Source: Pseudomonas sp. KU43P
Lineage (GTDB): Bacteria; Pseudomonadota; Gammaproteobacteria; Pseudomonadales; Pseudomonadaceae
Assembly: GCF_033095865.1 (NCBI RefSeq)
Contig: NZ_AP019365.1
Span: 2,639,501-2,703,500 of the forward strand
Length of the DNA stretch: 64,000 bases
Direction of reading: 5' to 3'
Shown: positions 42,836 to 51,477 of the stretch, piece by piece
How positions within the stretch are numbered: the stretch's first letter is position 1
How the letters are laid out: each line of letters begins with the position of its first letter
Program-made: the position numbers and the translations under genes
The notes under the pieces: generated by a model
What the model was told of the DNA's origin: nothing
Seen by the model: the letters and a program-made list of their open reading frames with translations, nothing else
Databases searched by the model: none

Positions 42836-45800
42836 TCAGGCTTCGCTGGACTCCACCGGCTCATTGGCGGCCTTGCGCTGGGCCAGGCGCATCACCACCA
42901 CGAAGAACACCGGCACGAACACCACCGCCAGGGTGGCGCTGAGCATGCCGCCGATCACCCCGGTGCCGATTGCCTGCTGGCTCGCCGAGCTTGCACCGGT
43001 GGCGATGGCCAGTGGTACCACGCCGAGGATGAACGCCAGCGAGGTCATGACGATCGGCCGCAGGCGCAGACGGGCGGCCTGCACGGCGGCGTCGACGGCG
43101 TCCACGCCCTGATCCACCAGGCCCTTGGCGAACTCGATGATGAGGATGGCGTTCTTCGCCGACAGCCCGATCAGGGTGATCAAGCCGACCTTGAAGAACA
43201 CGTCGTTGGGCATGCCGCGCAGGGTCACCGCCAGCACCGCACCGAGCACGCCCAGCGGTACCACCAGCAGCACGGCGGTGGGGATCGACCAGCTTTCGTA
43301 CAACGCCGCCAGGCACAGAAACACCACCAGCAGCGACAAGGCCATCAGCAGGGGTGCCTGGCTACCGGACAGCCGCTCCTGCAGCGACAGGCCGGTCCAT
43401 TCCAGACCGGCGCCGGCCGGTAGCTGGGCGACCAGGCGTTCCACTTCGGCCATGGCTTCGCCAGAGCTGTAGCCGGCTGCCGGTTCGCCGGAAATCGACA
43501 CCGCCGGGTAGCCGTTGTAGCGGGTCAGCTGCACCGGGCCGCTGACCCACCTGGCCTGAACGAACGCGCCCAGCGGCACCATCTTGCCGCTGCTGTTGCG
43601 CACGTGGATCTTCAGCAGGTCTTCGACTTGGCTGCGCTGGTCGCCTTCGGCCTGCACCACCACCCGCTGCATGCGGCCCTGGTTGGGAAAGTCGTTGACG
43701 TAGTTGGAGCCCACGGCGGTGTCCAGCACCGCACCGATGTCAGCAAAGGAGATGCCCAGCGCGTTGGCCTGGCGGCGGTCGATCTCCAATTGCACTTGCG
43801 GGCTTTCCGCCAGCGAGGCTTCGCGCACGTTGACCAGCACCTTGCTCTTGCGCGCACCTTCCAGCAGTTCGTCACGCGCGGCCATGAGTTCGGCATGGCC
43901 CATGCCGCCACGGTCCTGCAGGCGGAACTCGAAGCCGGTGGACTCGCCCAGGCCATCGATCGGCGGCGGCAGCACCGAGAATGCCACCGCGTCGCGGATC
44001 TGCGAAAACGCCGCGCTGGCCCGGTCGGCAATCGACTGGGCGCTGTCGTCGCCGCCGCGCTCGGACCAGTCTTTCAGGGTGGTGAAGGTCAGTGCCGCGT
44101 TCTGCCCGCTGCCGGAGAAGCTGAAGCCGAGAATCACCGTGGTGTTGCCTACGCCAGGCTCCTGGGCGTTGTGCGCCTCGATCTGCGCGGCCACCTGCTC
44201 GGTGCGCATGCGGCTGGCACCCGGCGGCAACTGGATGTCGGTGATGGTGTAGCCCTGGTCCTCGGTCGGCAGGAACGCCGTTGGCAACTGGCTGAAGCCG
44301 TAGCCGAGCACCGCCAGTAGCACGCCATACACCACCAGGTAGCGGCCGCTGCGTTTGAGCGCCTGTACCACCCAGCGCTGGTAGCCGTTGCTCATGGATT
44401 CGAAACGGCGGTTGAACCAGCCGAAGAAGCCTTTGCGTTCGTGGTGCTCGCCCTTGGCCAGGGGTTTGAGCAGCGTGGCGCATAGGGCAGGGGTCAGGCT
44501 CAGGGCGAGGAACGCCGAGAACAGGATCGACACCGCCATCGACAACGAGAACTGTTGGTAGATGACGCCCACCGAACCCTTCATGAACGCCATCGGCAGG
44601 AACACCGCCACCAGCACCAGGGTGATGCCGACGATGGCTCCGCTGATCTGGCCCATGGCCTTGCGCGTGGCTTGCTTGGGCGGCAGGCCTTCCTCGGCCA
44701 TGATCCGTTCGACGTTCTCCACCACCACGATGGCGTCGTCCACCAGAATACCGATGGCCAGGACCATGCCGAACAGGGTCAGCACGTTGACCGAAAAACC
44801 CAGTGCCAGCATCACCGCGAAGGTGCCCATCAACGCCACCGGCACCACCAGGGTGGGGATCAGGGTGTAGCGCAGGTTCTGCAGGAACAGGAACATCACG
44901 GCGAACACCAGCAGCATGGCTTCGAACAGGGTATTGATGACCTGCTGGATCGACACCTTGACGAACGGCGAGGTGTCGTAGGGGATGTCGTACTTCACCC
45001 CTTCAGGGAAGTAGCGCGACAGCTCCTGCATCTTCGCCCGCACCAGGGTAGCGGTTTCCATGGCATTGGCGCCCGGCGCGAGCTGCACGCTGAAGGCGCT
45101 GGCTGGCTTGCCGTTCAGGCGTGTGCCGTACTGGTATTCCTGGGCGCCGATTTCCACCCGGGCGACATCGCCGATGGTTACCGTCGAGCCGTCCTGGTTC
45201 GCTCGCAGCACGATCGCGGCGAACGCTTCGGGCGTGCTCAGCTGGCCCTTGACCACTACGTTGGCGGTGATTTCCTGGGTGCCGCGGGCGGGCAGGTCGC
45301 CGATGCTGCCGGGGGCAACCTGGGCGTTCTGGGCGGCGATGGCGCCGGCCACGTCATTGGGCGTGAGGTTGAAGCCGATCAGCTTGCCCGGGTCGATCCA
45401 GATGCGCATGGCGCGCTCTGAGCCATACAGCTGGGCCTTGCCGACCCCCTTGAGGCGGCGGATCTCGTTCATCACGTTGCGCGCCAGGATGTCCGACAGC
45501 GCGGTTTCATCGAGACTGCCGTCCACCGAGGTCAGGGTGCCCAGCAGCAGGAAGCCGGTGGAGACCTTTTCCACCTGCAGGCCCTGCTGGGTGACCGGCC
45601 TTGGCAGGCGCGACTCGACCACCTTGAGGCGGTTCTGCACATCGACCTGGGCCAGGTCCGGGTGGGTGCCCGGCTCGAAGGTGGCGGTGATGGTGGCGCT
45701 GCCCAGGCTGCTCTGCGACTCGAAGTACAGCAGGTTGTCGGCGCCGTTGAGCTCCTGCTCGATCAGGCTGACCACGCTCTCGTCCATGGTCGCCGCCGAG

Positions 45801-45955
45801 GCGCCTGGATACACGGCATAGATTTCCACCTGCGGCGGCGCCACGTTGGGATACTGAGCGACCGGTAACTGGGGAATGGCCAGCGCACCCGCCAGGAGGA
45901 TGAACAGTGCGACCACCCAGGCGAATACCGGGCGGTCGATGAAGAATTGCGGCAT
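42836..45955 (-). CDS. RND multidrug efflux pump inner-membrane transporter (HAE1 family)
   Basis: The 1039-residue transporter has twelve helices and two large periplasmic loops. It begins F-F-I-D-R-P-V-F-A-W-V and contains the proton-relay pair in G-I-L-V-D-D-A-I-V-V-V-E-N-V and the second-half motif G-L-S-A-K-N-A-I-L-I-I-E-F. This is the AcrB/MexB class, which exports drugs and other amphiphiles by proton exchange. The membrane-fusion gene is 11 bases upstream, and a terminator follows. There is no outer-membrane channel gene in the operon, so a shared OprM/TtgC-like protein would be used. Substrates cannot be predicted. Confidence 0.93.
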   Translation of the reverse strand: MPQFFIDRPVFAWVVALFILLAGALAIPQLPVAQYPNVAPPQVEIYAVYPGASAATMDESVVSLIEQELNGADNLLYFESQSSLGSATITATFEPGTHPDLAQVDVQNRLKVVESRLPRPVTQQGLQVEKVSTGFLLLGTLTSVDGSLDETALSDILARNVMNEIRRLKGVGKAQLYGSERAMRIWIDPGKLIGFNLTPNDVAGAIAAQNAQVAPGSIGDLPARGTQEITANVVVKGQLSTPEAFAAIVLRANQDGSTVTIGDVARVEIGAQEYQYGTRLNGKPASAFSVQLAPGANAMETATLVRAKMQELSRYFPEGVKYDIPYDTSPFVKVSIQQVINTLFEAMLLVFAVMFLFLQNLRYTLIPTLVVPVALMGTFAVMLALGFSVNVLTLFGMVLAIGILVDDAIVVVENVERIMAEEGLPPKQATRKAMGQISGAIVGITLVLVAVFLPMAFMKGSVGVIYQQFSLSMAVSILFSAFLALSLTPALCATLLKPLAKGEHHERKGFFGWFNRRFESMSNGYQRWVVQALKRSGRYLVVYGVLLAVLGYGFSQLPTAFLPTEDQGYTITDIQLPPGASRMRTEQVAAQIEAHNAQEPGVGNTTVILGFSFSGSGQNAALTFTTLKDWSERGGDDSAQSIADRASAAFSQIRDAVAFSVLPPPIDGLGESTGFEFRLQDRGGMGHAELMAARDELLEGARKSKVLVNVREASLAESPQVQLEIDRRQANALGISFADIGAVLDTAVGSNYVNDFPNQGRMQRVVVQAEGDQRSQVEDLLKIHVRNSSGKMVPLGAFVQARWVSGPVQLTRYNGYPAVSISGEPAAGYSSGEAMAEVERLVAQLPAGAGLEWTGLSLQERLSGSQAPLLMALSLLVVFLCLAALYESWSIPTAVLLVVPLGVLGAVLAVTLRGMPNDVFFKVGLITLIGLSAKNAILIIEFAKGLVDQGVDAVDAAVQAARLRLRPIVMTSLAFILGVVPLAIATGASSASQQAIGTGVIGGMLSATLAVVFVPVFFVVVMRLAQRKAANEPVESSEA

Positions 45956-45966
45956 GGGTCAGGCCC

Positions 45967-47142
45967 TCACTGGCCGTTGTGCTGGGCGATGGGCTGAGTG
46001 TTCTGGCTGGCGTCGACCTGAACCTGGTCACCGGCCTTTACGTGCTGCAGGCCTTCGACCACCACGCGTTCGCCGGCAACCAGCCCTTCGCTGACGATCC
46101 AGCGGTCGCCCTGAGCATTACCAAGGACGACCTGACGCTCACTGATGCGCGCCTTGTCGTCGACCACCAGCACCTTCGGCACCCCGGCACTGTCGCGCAG
46201 GATGGCGCGCTGAGGGACGCTGATGCCTTTGGGTTGTACCGCCTGCTCCAGGCGCACGCGCACGTAGCTGCCGGGCAGCAGGTCGAGGTTGGGGTTGGGG
46301 AACTCGCTGCGCAGCGTGATCTGGTTGGTGCTCGGGTCGACGCTGATGTCGGAGAACAGCAGCTTGCCGGGCAGCGGGTAGGCGCTGCCGTCATCCTCGA
46401 CCAGCGTGGCGCGCGCCTCGCTGGCGCCCACCTGCTGCAGTTCGCCGGCACGCAGGGCGCGGCGCAGGGCATTGAGCTCGCGGGTCGACTGGGTGACGTC
46501 GGCGTGGATCGGGTCCAGTTGCTGGATGGTGGCCAGCGGCGTGGTCTCGTTCTGGCCGACCAGCGCGCCTTCGGTCACCAGCGCACGGCCGATGCGCCCA
46601 GAGATGGGCGCGGTGACCGTGGCGTAGCCCAGGTTCAGGCGTGCCCGTTCCAGCGCGGCCTTGGCCTCGGCGACCACGGCATCGGCCTGCAGGAAGGCGG
46701 CGCGGGCGTTGTCGTACTCCTGGCGGCTGACCGCCTTGTCGTCGACCAGTTCGCGGTAGCGCTGCTCTTGCAGGCGCGCCTGGTACAGGTTGGCTTGGGC
46801 CTTGGCCAGGGTGGCACGGGCACTGTCGTGGTCGGCTTTGAACGGCGCCGGGTCGATGAGGAACAGCACATCGCCTTGCTTGACGTCACTGCCTTCGCGG
46901 TAGACGCGCTTGAGCACCACGCCGGCGACCCGGGCGCGTACCTCGGCGGTGCGTGGGGCAAGGATGCGCCCGCTCAGCTCGGTGCTGATGGCCAGGGGCT
47001 CCAGATGCAGGGTTTCAACCCGCACCTGGGGCACGGGGGCTTGTTCGGCCTGTTCGGCGCTGTCGTTGCAACCGGCCACGGAAAGGGCCAGCAGCGCCAC
47101 GAGCGCCACGGGGCGCAAGCGAGGGGGGAGCAGGATAGGCAT
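45967..47142 (-). CDS. RND efflux periplasmic adaptor (membrane fusion) lipoprotein
   Basis: The 391-residue protein has lipobox V-A-G-C25. It then follows the MFP order: beta-barrel strand (L-S-G-R-I-L-A-P-R), lipoyl half (E-G-S-D-V-K-Q-G-D-V-L-F-L-I-D), an alpha-helical hairpin (about residues 105-165), the second lipoyl half (A-P-I-S-G-R-I-G-R) and membrane-proximal strands (Y-V-R-V-R-L-E-Q). It bridges the RND pump and an outer-membrane channel. It is the first gene of the pump operon and is divergent from an OmpR-type regulator gene that may control it. Confidence 0.92.
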   Translation of the reverse strand: MPILLPPRLRPVALVALLALSVAGCNDSAEQAEQAPVPQVRVETLHLEPLAISTELSGRILAPRTAEVRARVAGVVLKRVYREGSDVKQGDVLFLIDPAPFKADHDSARATLAKAQANLYQARLQEQRYRELVDDKAVSRQEYDNARAAFLQADAVVAEAKAALERARLNLGYATVTAPISGRIGRALVTEGALVGQNETTPLATIQQLDPIHADVTQSTRELNALRRALRAGELQQVGASEARATLVEDDGSAYPLPGKLLFSDISVDPSTNQITLRSEFPNPNLDLLPGSYVRVRLEQAVQPKGISVPQRAILRDSAGVPKVLVVDDKARISERQVVLGNAQGDRWIVSEGLVAGERVVVEGLQHVKAGDQVQVDASQNTQPIAQHNGQ

Positions 47143-47217
47143 ACGGATCTTCCGATGATGACCGGCGTATGCTACGGCAGCCGTTCCCTGAGCGCCTGTT
47201 AACAGCTGTAGGGCGTG

Positions 47218-47237
47218 TGTGAAAAAGTGTGAAGAAT
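47218..47237. promoter_or_regulatory. Tandem decamer repeat, candidate response-regulator site
   Basis: TGTGAAAAAG is followed directly by TGTGAAGAAT. Two direct half-sites on a 10-base period are usual for OmpR/PhoB-type regulators, and the site lies in the 169-base gap between the pump and its adjacent regulator gene. Confidence 0.55.
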
Positions 47238-47311
47238 GATCCTGCCAAGTTGTAGGATTCTATATTCTCCTTGGCCATCCATGCGGTCCCCCCTACTTTT
47301 TTCAAGCGCCT

Positions 47312-48013
47312 ATGCCCAATATTCTTCTGGTAGAAGACGACAGTGCCCTGTCCGAACTGATAGCCAGCTACCTGCAACGCAATGATTTCCATGTGCGGGT
47401 GATCGCCCGGGGCGACCATGTGCTCGACAGCTTCCACCGCGACAAACCGGACCTGGTGATCCTTGACCTGATGCTCCCAGGCATCGACGGCCTGCAGGTG
47501 TGCCGCCTGCTGCGCCAGGCCTCGCAAAGCCTGCCGATCCTGATGCTGACCGCCCGAGACGACAGCCACGACCAGGTGCTGGGCCTGGAAATGGGCGCCG
47601 ACGACTACGTGACCAAACCCTGCGAGCCCCGGGTACTGCTGGCCCGCGTGCGCACCTTGCTGCGCCGCAGCAGCGTCAACGAGCCGCGTCTGGACAACGA
47701 ACAGATCCAGGTCGGCGGCCTGCGCATCGACCTGGCCGAGCGCCTGGTGAGCTGGCGCGGTGAAGAGGTGGAACTGTCCAGCGGTGAATACAACCTGCTG
47801 GTGGTGCTGGCGCGCAACGCCGGCGAGGTGCTCAGCCGCGACCGGATCCTTCAGCAATTGCGCGGCATCGAGTTCAACGGCACCGACCGCTCGGTCGACG
47901 TGGCCATCTCCAAGCTGCGCCGCAAGTTCGATGACAGCGCCGGCGAGGCGCGCAAGATCAAGACCGTGTGGGGCAAGGGCTATTTGTTCAGCCGCGTCGA
48001 GTGGGAGTGCTGA
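47312..48013 (+). CDS. OmpR/PhoB-family response regulator
   Basis: The 233-residue protein has a receiver domain (E-D-D near the start, phospho-acceptor in V-I-L-D-L-M-L-P-G, switch Thr in L-T-A-R, Lys in Y-V-T-K-P) followed by a winged-helix DNA-binding domain (L-S-S-G-E-Y-N-L-L-V-V-L, S-R-D-R-I-L-Q-Q-L-R-G, D-V-A-I-S-K-L-R-R-K). It is paired with the sensor kinase gene six bases downstream and divergent from the RND pump genes. Control of the pump and of itself is likely but inferred. Confidence 0.92.
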   Translation: MPNILLVEDDSALSELIASYLQRNDFHVRVIARGDHVLDSFHRDKPDLVILDLMLPGIDGLQVCRLLRQASQSLPILMLTARDDSHDQVLGLEMGADDYVTKPCEPRVLLARVRTLLRRSSVNEPRLDNEQIQVGGLRIDLAERLVSWRGEEVELSSGEYNLLVVLARNAGEVLSRDRILQQLRGIEFNGTDRSVDVAISKLRRKFDDSAGEARKIKTVWGKGYLFSRVEWEC

Positions 48014-48019
48014 CCCAGC

Positions 48020-49321
48020 ATGCTGAAGATCCTGGTGCGCCTGTACCTGGTGATCATCGTCGCCTATGCCGGCGCGCTGCTGTTGATCCCCGATGCCATC
48101 GTCGGCCTGTTCCACGAGCGCTTCATGGCTTACAACCTGGACCAGGCCAAGGGCGTGCAGACGCTGATCGTTCGCCAGTTCCGCCAGGCTCCGCAGGATC
48201 AGTGGCCGGCAGTGGAAAAGGAACTGGCCCAAGCGTTCTCGCCGTTGCAGGTCAGCCTGCTGCGCAACGATCAGGCAGGTTTGAGCGCGGTGGAGCAGGC
48301 GCGTCTGGAACATGGCCTGTTCGCGGTGCGCATCGGCGACTGGGGTTATTACCAGACGGTGCTGGCGCCGCTGGACAAGGACTGGCTGGTGAGCCTGCAT
48401 GCACCGCCCGACCCGCTGGATATCAATGTGCTGTCGTGGGGCGTGACCGTGCTGATCGGCGCGGCCATGCTCGGCTGCCTGCTGCTCTGGGTCTGGCCGC
48501 ACTGGCGGGATCTGGAGCGCCTCAAGGAGACCGCACGGCGTCTGGGCCAGGGGCAGATGGCAGAGCGCACGCACATTTCCCCGCATTCGAACATTGGTGA
48601 ACTGGCCGGGGTGTTCGACACCATGGCCAGCGACCTGGAGCGTCACGTCAACCAGCAGCGCGAGCTGCTCAACGCGGTGTCCCACGAGCTGCGCACGCCT
48701 CTCACTCGGCTGGACTTCGGGCTGGTGCTGCTGTTCGACGAAGTGCCACCTACCAGTCGCAAGCGCCTGCTGGAACTGGTGGGGCATGTGCGCGAGCTGG
48801 ACGAACTGGTGCTCGAATTGCTGTCCTACAGCCGGCTGTACAACGCCGACCAGGCCCGCGAGCGGGTCGAGGTGTCGCTGCTGGAGTTGGTCGACAGCGT
48901 GCTTGGAGGTTTTGCCGAGGAGCTGGATGCCCGTGGCATTCGCTGGGAGGTACAGGCCGAGGGCAAGCTGCCGCGCTTCGTGCTCGACCCGCGGCTGACA
49001 GCGCGGGCGGTGCAGAACCTGGTGCGCAATGCCATGCGCTATTGCGATGAGAGCCTGTTGTTGCGCTTGCGCCTGGAAGCCGACGGCGCCTGCCTGTTGA
49101 CGGTGGAAGATGACGGGATCGGCATTCCGGTGGAAGAGCGTGAGCGGATCTTCCAGCCGTTCTATCGGTTGGACCGCAGCCGCGATCGCAATACCGGTGG
49201 GTTCGGTCTGGGGCTGGCGATCAGCCGGCGGGCGATCGAGGGGCAGGGCGGGACATTGACGGTGGCGCAGTCGGCATTGGGGGGGGCGCAGTTCAGGATT
49301 CGCTTGCCTGCAGGGGGGTAG
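48020..49321 (+). CDS. Two-component sensor histidine kinase
   Basis: The 433-residue kinase has two membrane helices (about residues 5-25 and 140-160) around a periplasmic sensor of about 110 residues. A HAMP domain and the phospho-acceptor H-box S-H-E-L-R-T-P-L-T-R-L follow, then the N-box V-R-N-A-M-R-Y, D-D-G-I-G-I-P and G-F-G-L-G-L-A-I catalytic motifs. Its periplasmic loop length resembles the RstB-type kinases. It phosphorylates the preceding regulator. The gene ends in a REP pair shared with the convergent cyclase gene. Confidence 0.9.
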   Translation: MLKILVRLYLVIIVAYAGALLLIPDAIVGLFHERFMAYNLDQAKGVQTLIVRQFRQAPQDQWPAVEKELAQAFSPLQVSLLRNDQAGLSAVEQARLEHGLFAVRIGDWGYYQTVLAPLDKDWLVSLHAPPDPLDINVLSWGVTVLIGAAMLGCLLLWVWPHWRDLERLKETARRLGQGQMAERTHISPHSNIGELAGVFDTMASDLERHVNQQRELLNAVSHELRTPLTRLDFGLVLLFDEVPPTSRKRLLELVGHVRELDELVLELLSYSRLYNADQARERVEVSLLELVDSVLGGFAEELDARGIRWEVQAEGKLPRFVLDPRLTARAVQNLVRNAMRYCDESLLLRLRLEADGACLLTVEDDGIGIPVEERERIFQPFYRLDRSRDRNTGGFGLGLAISRRAIEGQGGTLTVAQSALGGAQFRIRLPAGG

Positions 49322-49332
49322 GTTGGCTGTAG

Positions 49333-49398
49333 CGGCCCTATCGCCGGCAAGCCGGCTGCCACCGTTCTGTGGGAGCCGGCTTGCCGGCGATAGGGCCA
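49333..49398. repeat. Compact REP pair between sensor kinase and cyclase genes
   Basis: Two REP copies with almost no loop lie between convergent genes. Confidence 0.88.
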
Positions 49399-49404
49399 GA
49401 CCTG

Positions 49405-50496
49405 CTAGCTGTTTTCGGCCAGCCGGGCGGTCCACATCACGAAACGATCCTTGCCGCTGTGCTTGGCCTCATACAAGGCCTGGTCGGCCTTGACCAGCGC
49501 CATGGTCAGGGTGTCGCCACTGTCCACCCGGGCCAGCCCGATGCTGATGGTCACCGGATACTCGCCACCGTCCTCCCGCACCCGCTTGCACAAGCCCCCC
49601 ACCTGCCGTTCGACGCCTTCCTGGTCGAGCTCCTTGAAAAAGACCACGAACTCTTCACCGCCCAGCCTGGCGAATTCGTAACCACCCATGGACGCCTTGA
49701 TGTGCACCGCCACGCGCTTGAGCACTTCATCGCCAATGTCATGGCCGAAGCGGTCGTTCACTTTCTTGAAGTTGTCGATGTCGATCATCGCCAGGTACTG
49801 CCCGGCTGGTGCGGCCTGCAACTGGCGCTCGGCCTTGGCCATGAACGAGCGGCGGTTGGGGATGTCGGTCAGTACGTCGACGTACGCCTGATCCAGCAGC
49901 ACCTTGGACATGTAGAAGTTATGCAGCTTGGCCTGGCGGATGCGCAGGTAGCTATAGATCACCAGGCCGCTGAGAAACAGCGCATAGCTGATCAGCATGG
50001 CGGCTTCGAGATCGTCCAGGTCGATGTTGGTGCCGTAGAACGGGTTGAGCATGGCCCAGGTGATGGCCATGGCGCAGAAGAACGACCAGCGCCGTACCGG
50101 CAGCACCGACACGCTGTAGAGCACGGTTGAGGTACCCAGCACCAGCCACACCGGGCGCAGGGCGATGGGGATGCCGTCGATGACCAGGCGCATGCCCAGG
50201 GTGATGACGGCGATGAACAACAGATTGAGGACGTCGAAGTGGTGGCTCTTGCGGGTAAAGCCCAGTACCACCGTGAGGCTGCACATCAGTGCGATGAACA
50301 GGCCTGACAGCCAGGTGAAGCCCTGGTTGCCGAGGTAGCTGACGATGAGGTCGAAGATCAGCCATACGGCGATGCTGACGCAGAAGATCAGTTGGCAGAA
50401 GCGCCGCGAGTTGTCGAACTCGTACTGGCGGAATTCCGAGCGCAGTGCGGCGGGGGCAACCTGTTTGCGCACGTGTTCCTCGATGGTCCTGAACAT
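49405..50496 (-). CDS. Membrane-bound diguanylate cyclase (GGDEF domain)
   Basis: The 363-residue protein has six or so membrane helices in residues 35-200 and then a GGDEF domain with active-site motif G-G-E-E-F in A-R-L-G-G-E-E-F-V-V-F-F, so cyclic di-GMP synthesis is expected. The front of the domain (D-V-L-T-D-I-P-N-R-R-S-F) is intact. I see no clear RxxD inhibitory site directly before the GGEEF. It follows the glycan operon on the same strand, separated by a REP pair. That operon's glycosyltransferase appears to bind cyclic di-GMP, so a local signal source is plausible. Confidence 0.9.
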   Translation of the reverse strand: MFRTIEEHVRKQVAPAALRSEFRQYEFDNSRRFCQLIFCVSIAVWLIFDLIVSYLGNQGFTWLSGLFIALMCSLTVVLGFTRKSHHFDVLNLLFIAVITLGMRLVIDGIPIALRPVWLVLGTSTVLYSVSVLPVRRWSFFCAMAITWAMLNPFYGTNIDLDDLEAAMLISYALFLSGLVIYSYLRIRQAKLHNFYMSKVLLDQAYVDVLTDIPNRRSFMAKAERQLQAAPAGQYLAMIDIDNFKKVNDRFGHDIGDEVLKRVAVHIKASMGGYEFARLGGEEFVVFFKELDQEGVERQVGGLCKRVREDGGEYPVTISIGLARVDSGDTLTMALVKADQALYEAKHSGKDRFVMWTARLAENS

Positions 50497-50530
50497 CGGT
50501 GGGTTCCTTGTGAGGACTGCGTTTGCCAGG

Positions 50531-50628
50531 CCCGGCCAATCGCCGGCAAACCGGCTCCCACAAGTACGGCACAGGGTTCACTGGCTGCGCAGTCCTTGTG
50601 GGAGCCGGCTTGCCGGCGATTGGGCCGG
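50531..50628. repeat. REP pair between DUF4434 and cyclase genes
   Basis: Two facing REP copies separate the glycan operon from the cyclase gene. Confidence 0.88.
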
Positions 50629-50637
50629 TACAGGCTT

Positions 50638-51477
50638 TCAATTCGTTGACAGGATACCCCGAGCCCAAGGCCGATAGCGCAGTGCAAACACCGCTTCAGC
50701 ATGGCAGCCGCTGCTCAGCAGCGGCTGCGCAGGCTCGGCGCGAAACGCCTGCCCGGGTGCACTCACCTGGCGAAACGCTTCGCGCACCACACCCACCCGG
50801 CACGGCAAAGCCTGCTCGTAGCCCTGGCGCACCAACGGCGGCAGCCGCCCGGTACCAACACCGTCCTGCCACCACACAGTCAAGCCCAAGGCGGCGAGTT
50901 CATCCAGCCACGCCGCATTCACCCGCGGCGACAGCCGCCCCGCGCTGAAGGCACTGATATGCAAAGGTTCGTCCAATTGCCGGTTGAATGCCTGCAACTG
51001 CGTGAGCAACGCCTGGCGGCGCGTGGCGTCACGAAAATGCAGGTCGTCCAGTTCCAGCGGCAGGTACCAGCCTGCCACCGGTAATTGCCAGTCCTTGCGC
51101 ACTTGCTGGTACTGGCTCAGCGAGCGGCCCAGTTGCGCTTTCCAGTAGCTGCTCAGGCCATCACCGTCGAGCTGCTCGATGCGCTGGTAGTACGCCGGGT
51201 CCATGTACAGCCCCAGCACCAGCTGCAAGCCCTGGGCCTGGGCTTCGCGCAGGCTGTTTGCCAGCCAGCCCTGGGCACCGCCGAAATCGCTGTCGCCATA
51301 GGCGCTCCATTGCACGATCAGGGTCTTGCCGCCCTGGGCCACGGTGGCGCGCCACAGTTGCTGCCACTGCGCAGCGCTCACCCCGGCATCACGGTTCAGC
51401 GGTTGGTAGAACAGGCGCTGGTCGGCCATGGCTGGCAGGCACAGCGCAAGCAAGCAAGCGGCCAGAAAGGTACGCAT
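50638..51477 (-). CDS. DUF4434-type glycan-associated protein (YbcH-like position)
   Basis: The 279-residue protein has a signal peptide ending P-A-M-A-D. A TIM-barrel-like glycosidase pattern follows (L-I-V-Q-W-S-A-Y-G-D, L-V-L-G-L-Y-M-D-P-A-Y-Y, W-Y-L-P-L-E-L-D-D-L-H-F), as in the DUF4434 family of putative glycoside hydrolases. The acidic E-L-D-D stretch could hold catalytic residues. It shares one base with the nfrA stop, so it is the last gene of the wecB-nfrB-nfrA operon, in the same place as ybcH in the E. coli NfrAB system. A hydrolase trimming the secreted glycan is a reasonable guess. Confidence 0.72.
   Translation of the reverse strand: MRTFLAACLLALCLPAMADQRLFYQPLNRDAGVSAAQWQQLWRATVAQGGKTLIVQWSAYGDSDFGGAQGWLANSLREAQAQGLQLVLGLYMDPAYYQRIEQLDGDGLSSYWKAQLGRSLSQYQQVRKDWQLPVAGWYLPLELDDLHFRDATRRQALLTQLQAFNRQLDEPLHISAFSAGRLSPRVNAAWLDELAALGLTVWWQDGVGTGRLPPLVRQGYEQALPCRVGVVREAFRQVSAPGQAFRAEPAQPLLSSGCHAEAVFALRYRPWARGILSTN

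Noticed and set aside
43604..45821. Several plus-strand open frames opposite the RND transporter
   Set aside because: The minus-strand transporter is unmistakable; the opposing frames carry His/Arg-rich antisense composition without motifs.
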